Source of the DNA: Actinomycetes bacterium
GTDB lineage: Bacteria; Actinomycetota; Acidimicrobiia; Acidimicrobiales; Microtrichaceae
Assembly (NCBI GenBank): GCA_023423215.1
Contig: JAFAFZ010000373.1
Span: 1 to 5,201 of the forward strand
Reading direction: 5' to 3'
DNA: 5,201 nt
Below, piece after piece: positions 1 through 5,201 of this stretch. Under the pieces are notes generated by a model. The model saw only the letters and a list, made by a program, of their open reading frames with translations. It was not told where the DNA came from and ran no database searches. The translations under genes were made by a program, and so were the position numbers. Each line of letters starts with the position of its first letter. The stretch's first letter is position 1.

Positions 1-27
1 TCGTGGGCTCGGAGATGTGTATAAGAG
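1..27 (+). other. Nextera transposase adapter remnant (sequencing artefact)
   Basis: Bases 1-27 match the Illumina Nextera Read-2 transposase adapter without a mismatch. They comprise the i7-side segment (starting TCGTGGGCTCGG) followed by most of the Tn5 mosaic end (AGATGTGTATAAGAG). The last four adapter bases, ACAG, read TCTG at 28-31, so two of those four still agree. The match is recalled from the known adapter sequence; no search was run. A 27-base identity to this oligonucleotide is not expected by chance in a G+C-rich genome, so this is library DNA left on a contig end. True genomic sequence begins at about 28-32. Confidence 0.96.
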
Positions 28-398
28 TCTGGCTCCAGGTCGGCGTCCGCGCCGATCCGGGTGCCCCGGACCACGACGGGCAGGCCGAGCTGCGTCGGGC
101 CGGGCACCATCGTCTTCACGACGCCGCCCACCTGGTTCGCGACCTCACCCATGGCGTCCGCGACGTCCGCTGCGTCCAGCGCCTCGGGGGCGTCGCAGAA
201 CATGACGGCCGCCAGGTTGCGGGCGGTGTCCTCGGTGCAGCGGACCGCGAGCATCCCGTGGAACTCGCCGGCGAGCGACACCGTGGCCACGTAGGTCGGC
301 ACCGTCGCCGTGGCGAGGTCGTCGAGTGCGTCGCCGAGCAGGCCGTTCAGCACGTCGCCGACGGCCTCCTGCAGCAGGGAGTCGGACAGGGTCATCAT
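28..398 (-). CDS. cheX: CheX-like CheY-phosphate phosphatase (CheC/CheX/FliY family), 3' end missing
   Basis: The visible protein has about 123 residues and starts MMTLSDSLLQEAVGDVLNGL. Its middle fits the CheX fold: a strand pair near residues 36-53 (YVATVSLAGEFHGMLAV), a helix near 56-68 (TEDTARNLAAVMF), then D81-x3-E85-x2-N88 followed by QVGG. Next comes a LGLPVVVRG segment at 104-112. The E-x2-N pair is the catalytic signature of CheC/CheX phosphatases, which hydrolyse phospho-CheY. CheX proteins usually have about 150-160 residues, so perhaps 30 are lost. The open frame runs on to base 3, but its last residues (SYTHLRAH) are translated adapter and not protein. ATG at 396-398 was chosen because a good ribosome-binding site lies 8 bases upstream; the ATG directly after it is also possible. 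It sits 35 bases after cheR and is probably the next gene of the operon. CheC or a FliN-like relative cannot be fully excluded, but one E-x2-N motif and the length favour CheX. Confidence 0.8.
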
Positions 399-406
399 GG
401 TCGGGG

Positions 407-412
407 TCCTCT
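407..412 (-). promoter_or_regulatory. Ribosome-binding site of the cheX-like gene
   Basis: On the minus strand the bases read AGAGGA, followed by an 8-base spacer and ATGATG. It is one of only two clear Shine-Dalgarno sequences in the cluster, and it supports 398 as the start of the cheX-like gene. It lies in the 35-base gap after the cheR stop codon. No promoter is visible in that gap, so the gene is probably read from the cheR transcript. Confidence 0.65.
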
Positions 413-433
413 CGGTCGGATCGTGGGGTGCGC

Positions 434-1330
434 TCAGGCAGCGGTCGGGCGGTAGCACGTCGCTCGCCCGTACTCCTGGCGCTCGTAGGCGTTGTCGATG
501 TTGTGGGTCGTCTCGCTGGAGCCCAGCACCAGGACCCCGCCCGGCTTGAGCACGCCGGTGCGGATGCGCCCGAGGATCTCGGCCTTGGTGTCGACCGAGA
601 AGTAGATGAGCACGTTGCGCAGCATCACGAGGTCGCAGCGCGGCACGCCGAGGAGCGGCTCGGCCAGGTTCCCGACGCGGGCGTCGATCATCGAGCGCAG
701 CGCCGGCTTCGCGACCCAGTCGGTCCCGTCCTGGTCGAAGTACCGGACCAGCAGGCGTGCCGGCAGGCCGCGGTTGACCTCGAGCTGGCTGAAGCGGCCG
801 GCCCGGCAGCGGTCGACCATCGTGGGCGACAGGTCGGTGCCCAGGATGCGCACGCGTGACGCCAGGTGCGGCAGCTTCTCGTGGATCGTCATCGCGATCG
901 AGTAGGGCTCCTGCCCGCTCGAGCACGCGGCGCACCAGATCGTGAGCGGTCCGGCGGCCCCGCCGGGCAGGTCCGAGATGATCGCCGGCAGCGCGTCGAA
1001 GGGGTGCACGTCGCGGAAGAACGAGGTCTCGTTCGTCGTCATGGCGTCGACCACCCGTCCCTCGAGCGGGGAGCGCGGGCGGCGGCGCAGCAGGTCGACG
1101 AGCTCGCCGATCGAGGAGAGGCCGTCCTCGCGCACGATCGGCGCCAGGCGGCTCTCGACGAGGTAGCCCTTGCCCTCGTCCAGCACGATCGCGGACCGGG
1201 AGAGCACGAGCGCTCGCACGAAGTCGAGGTCCTCCGTGCTCAGGCCGCTCGCCGCGCTGCCGGGGGAGGCGGCACCGAAGGTCGTGGACGGCGTGGAGGG
1301 CGGCGGGGCGGACGAGAGGGTGGAGCTCAT
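434..1330 (-). CDS. cheR: CheR, chemotaxis receptor glutamate methyltransferase
   Basis: This is a 298-residue cytoplasmic enzyme that transfers methyl from S-adenosylmethionine to glutamates on chemoreceptors, opposing CheB during adaptation. Residues 1-30 form a Ser/Pro/Ala-rich leader. The helical N-terminal CheR domain follows (about 31-95), then the hallmark TTNETSFFRD (98-107). The cofactor-binding loop is WCAACSSGQEPYS (132-144), followed by GTDLS (164-168) and RNVLIYF (238-244). A conserved GSSE (270-273) lies near the C-terminus. Length is close to the usual 270-300 residues, with the extra in the leader. The start ATG overlaps the cheB stop as ATGA (1327-1330), and only a poor Shine-Dalgarno precedes it, so translation is probably coupled to cheB. 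The next in-frame ATG (residue 97) would delete the N-terminal domain. No C-terminal tetratricopeptide or other extra domain is present. Confidence 0.97.
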   Translation of the reverse strand: MSSTLSSAPPPSTPSTTFGAASPGSAASGLSTEDLDFVRALVLSRSAIVLDEGKGYLVESRLAPIVREDGLSSIGELVDLLRRRPRSPLEGRVVDAMTTNETSFFRDVHPFDALPAIISDLPGGAAGPLTIWCAACSSGQEPYSIAMTIHEKLPHLASRVRILGTDLSPTMVDRCRAGRFSQLEVNRGLPARLLVRYFDQDGTDWVAKPALRSMIDARVGNLAEPLLGVPRCDLVMLRNVLIYFSVDTKAEILGRIRTGVLKPGGVLVLGSSETTHNIDNAYERQEYGRATCYRPTAA

Positions 1331-2439
1331 CGGGAGGAACCTGTCGTGACGGGGGTCGGAACGGCCGCGAGGCGTCGGACGCGGCGGTCGATGGTGGAGG
1401 CGATCTGCGGGAGGGGGACCAGGGCGGAGGCGGTGCCGTCGCGGGCGACGGCGCCCGGCATGCCCCAGACGACGCTGGTGGCCTCGTCCTGGGCGATCAC
1501 GTCCGCGCCGGCCTCGACGAGCGCCCGGGCGCCGAGCATCCCGTCCTGGCCCATGCCGGTCATGACGACCCCGAAGCTGCGAGGTCCGTAGACCTGGGCG
1601 ACCGAGCGGAACAGCACGTCGACGGCGGGTCGACAGGAGTTCTCGGGGGCGTCCTGGTTCGTCCGCACCTCGACGCCGCCGGCGAGGGTCTGGCGGAGGA
1701 CCATGTGGAAGTCGCCCGGTGCGATCACGACCAGGCCGGGCTCCAGGCGCATGCCGGGCTCGGCCTCGACGATGCGCAACCGGGTCTTGGTGTCGAGCCG
1801 CTCCGCGAGGAGCCGGCTGAACAGCGGCGGCATGTGCTGTACGACGACGATCGGCACGCCCAGGTCGCCCGGCAGGTGGGTGAGGACCTCCTCGAGGGCG
1901 TTCGGCCCGCCGGTCGAGGTGCCGATGGCCACGATCTCGACGGGCGAGGTCGCGGGGCGCGGGGCTCGGGTCACGACGGGCGCGACCGGCGTCGAGGTGC
2001 TGCCGGCGACGGTGCGCGGGACGGCGGCCCCACGGCCGACCAGGGCCTTGATGCGCGGCAGCAGGTCGGTGCGGACCCGTTCCATCGCCGCGGTCGGGCT
2101 GCCGGTGCTGGCGGGCTTGGTGACGTAGTCGTTCGCGCCGTTCGCGAGCGCCTCGAGCGTGGCGGAACCGCCCCGCTCGGTCAGCGTGCTGAACATGATG
2201 ACCGGGGTGCGCCGGTCGGTCCTGCGGAGCTCCTTGACCGCCTCCAGGCCGTCCATCTCGGGCATCTCGATGTCGAGCGTGACCACGTCCGGCCGGTACT
2301 GCGCGATGCGCTCCAGTCCGAGCCGGCCGTTCGACGCGGTCGCGACGACCTCGATGTCGGGGTCCGCGTCCAGGATGTCGGTCAGCACCCGTCGGATGAC
2401 GACCGAGTCGTCGACGACGACGATGCGGATCGGCGTCAT
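1327..2439 (-). CDS. cheB: CheB, receptor methylesterase / glutamine deamidase with receiver domain
   Basis: This is a 370-residue two-domain response regulator. The receiver domain (about 4-125) has the acidic pair D10/D11, phospho-acceptor D56 in TLDIEMPEMDG, S84 at the switch position and K108 in TKPAS. A Pro/Thr/Ala/Val-rich linker spans about 138-165. The esterase domain (about 167-355) carries the expected catalytic triad: S175 in GTSTGGP, H202 in VQHMP and D299 in TGMGQDG. Phosphorylation by CheA relieves inhibition by the receiver, and the enzyme then removes methyl groups from receptor glutamates. The start ATG overlaps the cheY stop (ATGA, 2436-2439) without a convincing Shine-Dalgarno, and the stop overlaps the cheR start in the same way. 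Co-translation of CheB with CheR would help hold the opposing enzymes at a fixed ratio (inference). Length and all key residues are normal. Confidence 0.98.
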   Translation of the reverse strand: MTPIRIVVVDDSVVIRRVLTDILDADPDIEVVATASNGRLGLERIAQYRPDVVTLDIEMPEMDGLEAVKELRRTDRRTPVIMFSTLTERGGSATLEALANGANDYVTKPASTGSPTAAMERVRTDLLPRIKALVGRGAAVPRTVAGSTSTPVAPVVTRAPRPATSPVEIVAIGTSTGGPNALEEVLTHLPGDLGVPIVVVQHMPPLFSRLLAERLDTKTRLRIVEAEPGMRLEPGLVVIAPGDFHMVLRQTLAGGVEVRTNQDAPENSCRPAVDVLFRSVAQVYGPRSFGVVMTGMGQDGMLGARALVEAGADVIAQDEATSVVWGMPGAVARDGTASALVPLPQIASTIDRRVRRLAAVPTPVTTGSSR

Positions 2440-2816
2440 GAGACCGCGGGCGCCAGCCCCAGCAGTGCGAGCTTCTCGACGAGGGACTCCTCGTCGAGGG
2501 GCTTCATGGCGTACTCGTCGGCGCCGGCCATGAGCGCCCGGGCGATCTGGCTCGGGTCCGTCTCGGCGGTCACCATCATGACGGGGAGCTCGGCGAAGCG
2601 GCGCTCCTGGCGCAGCGACCGGACCAGGTCGAGGCCGTCCATCTCGGGCATGTTCCAGTCGACCAGCGCCAGGTCCGGCACCGACGACTCGGCGTGCAGG
2701 CGCTCGAGGGCCTCGACGCCGTGGCCGGCCTCGAGCACGTCGAAGCCGGCGTTGTTCAGCATCCGACGCAGCGTGGATCGGACGGCTCGTGAGTCATCGA
2801 CGACGAGAGCGAGCAT
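2436..2816 (-). CDS. cheY: CheY, single-domain response regulator for the flagellar motor
   Basis: This 126-residue protein is one receiver domain with no output domain. Acidic pair D7/D8, phospho-acceptor D53 in LVDWNMPEMDG, T83 in MVTAET and K105 in MKPLDEE are all present. Y102 lies three residues before the lysine, as the switch tyrosine (Y106) does in Escherichia coli CheY. The residues two after the aspartate (N55) and two after the threonine (E85) also equal those of E. coli CheY (N59 and E89). This points to a motor-binding CheY rather than a generic receiver. Phospho-CheY made by CheA is expected to bind the flagellar switch, with the downstream CheX-like protein ending the signal. 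ATG at 2814-2816 is backed by a strong AAGGAG 5 bases upstream. The gene follows a 114-base gap after cheW and overlaps cheB by 4 bases. A sporulation or other single-domain regulator is possible but unlikely in this context. Confidence 0.95.
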   Translation of the reverse strand: MLALVVDDSRAVRSTLRRMLNNAGFDVLEAGHGVEALERLHAESSVPDLALVDWNMPEMDGLDLVRSLRQERRFAELPVMMVTAETDPSQIARALMAGADEYAMKPLDEESLVEKLALLGLAPAVS

Positions 2817-2930
2817 GGGGACTCCTTGTCGGACGAGCGGTGCGGCGTCCGTTGGCGAGGTGGATCTGATGGGTGAGGTGGCGGTGGCCGGCGGGCCGGT
2901 CGGGCGAGGGGGTCGGTGCGGGTGTGCCGG
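2817..2930 (-). other. cheW-cheY intergenic spacer (114 bases)
   Basis: This is the longest non-coding stretch in an otherwise overlapping cluster. It holds the cheY ribosome-binding site at its downstream end. A small G+C-only inverted repeat, CCGG-CCCG-CCGG on the minus strand, lies at 2888-2899 and has no following T-run. I see no recognisable -35/-10 pair and no motility sigma-factor (sigma-28 type) consensus. No convincing small gene is present. It could hold an internal promoter of a type not recognisable by eye in G+C-rich DNA, or be only an untranslated leader for cheY. Confidence 0.5.
2822..2827 (-). promoter_or_regulatory. Strong ribosome-binding site of cheY
   Basis: The minus strand reads AAGGAG, a 5-base spacer (TCCCC), then ATG. 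It is the best Shine-Dalgarno in the window and fixes the cheY start. It suggests cheY is translated independently of cheW and more strongly than the overlapped genes after it. That would suit a diffusible messenger needed in excess over CheB and CheR (inference). Confidence 0.8.
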
Positions 2931-3410
2931 TCAGGCGGTGGCCATGGGCGCGGCGACCCGGAAGACGTCGAGCACGAGGAGCAGCTGGCCCCGGAGCTTG
3001 TGCACGCCCAGGACGAGCTCGCGCTCCAGGTCGCTGACGGTCTCCGGGTTCTCCTCGAGGCTGTTGCGGGGCACCTCGATCACGTCGCCGATCTCGTCCA
3101 CGAGCAGGCTGACCGGCCCGTCGTCGGTGCGGACCACGACGTTCATCGGCAACACGTCGGGGTCGCGGTCGGGACGGCGGAGCCGGCGGCGCAGGTCGAT
3201 CGCCGTGACGACCTGGCCACGCAGGTTGATGAGCCCGCTCACCTCGGCCGGTGCGAGCGGCACGCGGGTCATCGACTGGAAGCGCAGCACCTCCTGCACG
3301 TCGAGGGCGTCGACGCCCAGGTGCAGGCCGTCGACGACGAAGGTCGTCAGCAGGTAGGTGCCGACGCTCGTGTCGTCCTCGCCGAGGTGGTCGCTGGCGC
3401 GGTTGTTCAC
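2931..3410 (-). CDS. cheW: CheW, receptor-kinase coupling protein
   Basis: This 159-residue protein is a single CheW domain filling about residues 17-153, the usual length for CheW. It has the two-subdomain beta-barrel pattern: TYLLTTFVVDGLHLGVD (18-34), the conserved turn GLINLRGQVVTAIDLR (59-74), and the second half VSLLVDEIGDVIEVP (100-114). The terminal KLRGQLLLVLDVFRV (138-152) closes the fold. CheW bridges chemoreceptors and the CheW-like P5 region of CheA in signalling arrays at the membrane. The start is GTG at 3408-3410 and overlaps the cheA stop as GTGA. Only a weak GGTGGG lies 6 bases upstream (3417-3422), so coupling to cheA translation is likely. The first in-frame ATG (residue 47) would remove the first strands of the domain, which supports GTG. 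An Asn/Asp-rich tail of about 15 residues precedes the domain. Confidence 0.96.
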   Translation of the reverse strand: MNNRASDHLGEDDTSVGTYLLTTFVVDGLHLGVDALDVQEVLRFQSMTRVPLAPAEVSGLINLRGQVVTAIDLRRRLRRPDRDPDVLPMNVVVRTDDGPVSLLVDEIGDVIEVPRNSLEENPETVSDLERELVLGVHKLRGQLLLVLDVFRVAAPMATA

Positions 3411-5201
3411 GACGCACCCACCAGTCCGTGGTCCCGTTCGAACATGTTGATGATCTCCCCGATGTCGATGAGGTCGGTGGCGCGACGGCCGATGACCCCG
3501 GAGAACTGCACGGTCGGGCTCGAACCGGGCTCGGCCTCGGCCGTGTCGGTCTCGACGATGTCGAGGATCTCGTCCACGATCAGGCCGTACACGCGGGACT
3601 CGGTCGAGTAGACGAGCACCTGGAGCATCCCGGACTCGGGCGGCTCCGCGAACGGATCGGCCTGGTGGCCCAGGTCCAGGTAGCGGCGCAGCGACAGCAG
3701 CGTCAGGAGCTTGCCGCGGTATTGCACCACCTCGGCGCCCGAGATGCGCTCGACCGCGGTGGTCGGGATCTCCTCGAGGCGGTCGATGAAGGCGAGCGGG
3801 ATGGCGATGCGGCGTTCGGCGACGTCGAAGACGACCACCGTCTGGCGCTCGCCGTCGCGGGCGCCGCTGACGGCGACCGATTCCTCGGTGAGCAGGCGCT
3901 CGCGCACCTCGGAGATGACGTTGCCCTCCTGGGCGATGCCGATGGCGTCGAGGATCAGCGCGACGGCGCCGTCACCCATGATCGTCGTGCCGGCGAACGG
4001 CGTGAGCGCCTTGAGGTGCGGGCCGAGCGGCTTGACGACGATCTCCTCGGTGTCGTTCACCTGGTCGACGACCAGGCCGAACTGGCGGTCGTCGGCCTGG
4101 AGCACGACCACGTTGACCGCGACCTCGTCGGTGTCGACCGGTTCCAGGCCCAGGATCTCGCGCAGGTGCACGACGGGGAGCAGCCGCCCGCGCAGGCGGT
4201 ACACCGGCGCATCGCCCACGTACTCGATGCGCTGGGAGTCCTGCGCCGGGTCGACGCGGAGCAGCTCGACCAGGTTCACCTGCGGGATCGCGTAGCTGGC
4301 GTCGTCGCAGCTCACGACGAGCGCGGGGATGATGGCGAGCGTCAGCGGGATCTTGACCGTCAGCGTCGTGCCGTGGCCCTGGGTCGACTGCACGTCGACC
4401 GTGCCGCCGATCTTCTCGATGTTGCTCTTCACGACGTCCATGCCGACGCCGCGACCCGACACGTTCGTGACGGCCGCGGCGGTCGAGAAGCCCGGCATGA
4501 AGATCAGGTTGGCGGTCTCTCGATCGCCCATCCGGGCGGCCTGCTCGGCGGTCACGAGCCCTCGCTCGATCGCCTTCGAGCGGATGCCGTCCATGTCGAG
4601 GCCCTTGCCGTCGTCGCTCATCTCGATGATGACCTGGCCGCCCTCGTGGAACGCGCGCAGGCGCAGCGTCCCCTCGGCCGGCTTGCCGGCGGCGACGCGC
4701 TCCTCGGGCGACTCGATGCCGTGGTCGACCGAGTTGCGCACCACGTGGGTGAGCGGGTCCTTGATGGCCTCGAGGATCGTCTTGTCGAGCTCGGTCTCCT
4801 CGCCCTCCATGTCGATGCGCACCTGCTTCTCGCAGGCGATCGCCAGGTCGCGCACGACGCGGGGGAACTTCGACCAGATGTTGCCGATCGGCTGCATCCG
4901 GGTCTTCATCACGCCTTCCTGCAGCTCGGTCGTGATCAGGTTGAGCTGCTGCGAGGAGTTGACGAAGGTCGGGTCCTGGTGGAGCGAGGTGTACTGCAGG
5001 ATCTGGTTGCGGGCGAGCACCAGCTCGCCGACCAGGTTCATCAGCTGGTCCAGCAGGCGCACGTCGACGCGGATCGAGGTGTCACCGGTGGCCGGGGCGT
5101 GCGCACCTGCGGCCGGCTCCTGGTCCGCCGCATCGGCCGGCGAGGCGGCCTCGGTCGTCGCGGCGGCCTCTGCCGGAGCTATCCTCGGCGCAGGCGCCTC
5201 G
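3407..5201 (-). CDS. cheA: CheA, chemotaxis histidine kinase, 5' end beyond the window, with two C-terminal CheW-like domains
   Basis: The visible part is 597 residues and is open to the right edge. In fragment numbering, residues 1-37 are an Ala/Pro/Glu-rich linker. The P3 dimerisation helices start at TSIRVDVRLLDQLMNLVGEL (about 40-120). The P4 ATPase domain (about 124-290) has N-box HVVRNSVDHGIE (152-163), G1 box SDDGKGLD (195-202), F-box-like FMPGFSTA and G2 box GRGVGMDVV (249-257). A first CheW-like domain (P5) covers about 293-425, including VYRLRGRLLPVVHLR and LVVDQVNDTEEIV. A second covers about 454-590, including VVQYRGKLLTLLSLRRYL and GLIVDEILDIVE. The P1 phosphotransfer domain with the phosphorylated histidine, and any P2 docking domain, must lie outside the window. 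CheA uses ATP to phosphorylate itself and then CheY and CheB. A GTG at 5060-5062 lies inside the conserved P3 helix, so it is not the start. The stop overlaps cheW by 4 bases. Confidence 0.98.
   Translation of the reverse strand, partial: EAPAPRIAPAEAAATTEAASPADAADQEPAAGAHAPATGDTSIRVDVRLLDQLMNLVGELVLARNQILQYTSLHQDPTFVNSSQQLNLITTELQEGVMKTRMQPIGNIWSKFPRVVRDLAIACEKQVRIDMEGEETELDKTILEAIKDPLTHVVRNSVDHGIESPEERVAAGKPAEGTLRLRAFHEGGQVIIEMSDDGKGLDMDGIRSKAIERGLVTAEQAARMGDRETANLIFMPGFSTAAAVTNVSGRGVGMDVVKSNIEKIGGTVDVQSTQGHGTTLTVKIPLTLAIIPALVVSCDDASYAIPQVNLVELLRVDPAQDSQRIEYVGDAPVYRLRGRLLPVVHLREILGLEPVDTDEVAVNVVVLQADDRQFGLVVDQVNDTEEIVVKPLGPHLKALTPFAGTTIMGDGAVALILDAIGIAQEGNVISEVRERLLTEESVAVSGARDGERQTVVVFDVAERRIAIPLAFIDRLEEIPTTAVERISGAEVVQYRGKLLTLLSLRRYLDLGHQADPFAEPPESGMLQVLVYSTESRVYGLIVDEILDIVETDTAEAEPGSSPTVQFSGVIGRRATDLIDIGEIINMFERDHGLVGAS

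Noticed and set aside
1..27. A transposon end, since the bases include a Tn5 mosaic-end sequence.
   Set aside because: The flanking segment is the synthetic i7-side Nextera adapter and sits exactly at the sequence edge, so it comes from library preparation and not from a resident mobile element.
3..455. A plus-strand open frame beginning inside the adapter.
   Set aside because: Its start lies in artefact sequence, and the rest is antisense to the cheX-like gene and the end of cheR.
866..1591. A plus-strand open frame of 241 codons opposite cheR and the end of cheB.
   Set aside because: Arg- and Ala-rich low-complexity translation, no ribosome-binding site of note, and entirely antisense to conserved cheR and cheB codons.
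2888..2899. A CCGG-CCCG-CCGG inverted repeat as a possible terminator after cheW.
   Set aside because: The stem is only 4 base pairs, no T-run follows, and such repeats are common by chance in DNA of this composition. It is noted only as part of the spacer.
1705..3357. A plus-strand open frame of 550 codons opposite cheB, cheY and cheW.
   Set aside because: It is a shadow frame typical of G+C-rich coding DNA. It is Arg/Asp/Ser-rich without a recognisable fold, crosses several gene boundaries and lies antisense to three genes with intact catalytic motifs.
2794..3417. A minus-strand open frame of 207 codons covering cheW and the cheW-cheY spacer.
   Set aside because: It is another frame of the cheW region. 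Its product is almost only Arg, Pro, Ala and Gly with no domain, whereas the cheW frame encodes a full CheW domain.
5060..5062. GTG as the start codon of cheA.
   Set aside because: It falls within the conserved P3 helix. The frame is open upstream and encodes the conserved TSIRVDV lead-in and a typical inter-domain linker.

Overview
The window is one continuous chemotaxis signalling cluster, with every gene on the minus strand. Read in transcription order (right to left) it holds cheA (5' end beyond the right edge), cheW, cheY, cheB, cheR and a cheX-like phosphatase gene (3' end lost at the left edge). DNA is very G+C-rich (roughly 70 % by eye). Codon third positions are almost all G or C, and start/stop overlaps are frequent. 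This fits a motile high-GC bacterium, most likely an actinobacterium, but lineage is an inference from composition and general protein flavour, not from a marker gene.

Layout. 1-27: an exact match to part of an Illumina Nextera (Tn5) Read-2 adapter, so the left edge is a contig end with untrimmed library sequence. 28-398: cheX-like gene, truncated at the adapter junction. 434-1330: cheR. 1327-2439: cheB. 2436-2816: cheY. 2817-2930: a 114-base spacer, the longest non-coding stretch. 2931-3410: cheW (GTG start). 3407-5201: cheA lacking its N-terminal part. Three of the five junctions (cheA/cheW, cheY/cheB, cheB/cheR) are 4-base overlaps of the GTGA or ATGA type. The two remaining junctions, before cheY and before cheX, have gaps (114 and 35 bases) and are the two places with a clear Shine-Dalgarno sequence.

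How it works together. CheW couples receptors to the kinase CheA. CheA phosphorylates CheY, which acts on the flagellar motor, and CheB, a receptor methylesterase. CheR methylates receptors in opposition to CheB. The CheX-like protein would remove phosphate from CheY. Together these make a nearly complete excitation, adaptation and signal-termination set. No receptor, flagellar gene, promoter or terminator is visible inside the window.

Nothing here looks like a new system. The points worth a second look are the adapter artefact, the tandem CheW-like domains at the C-terminus of CheA, the false internal GTG start of cheA, and the translational arrangement of the operon.
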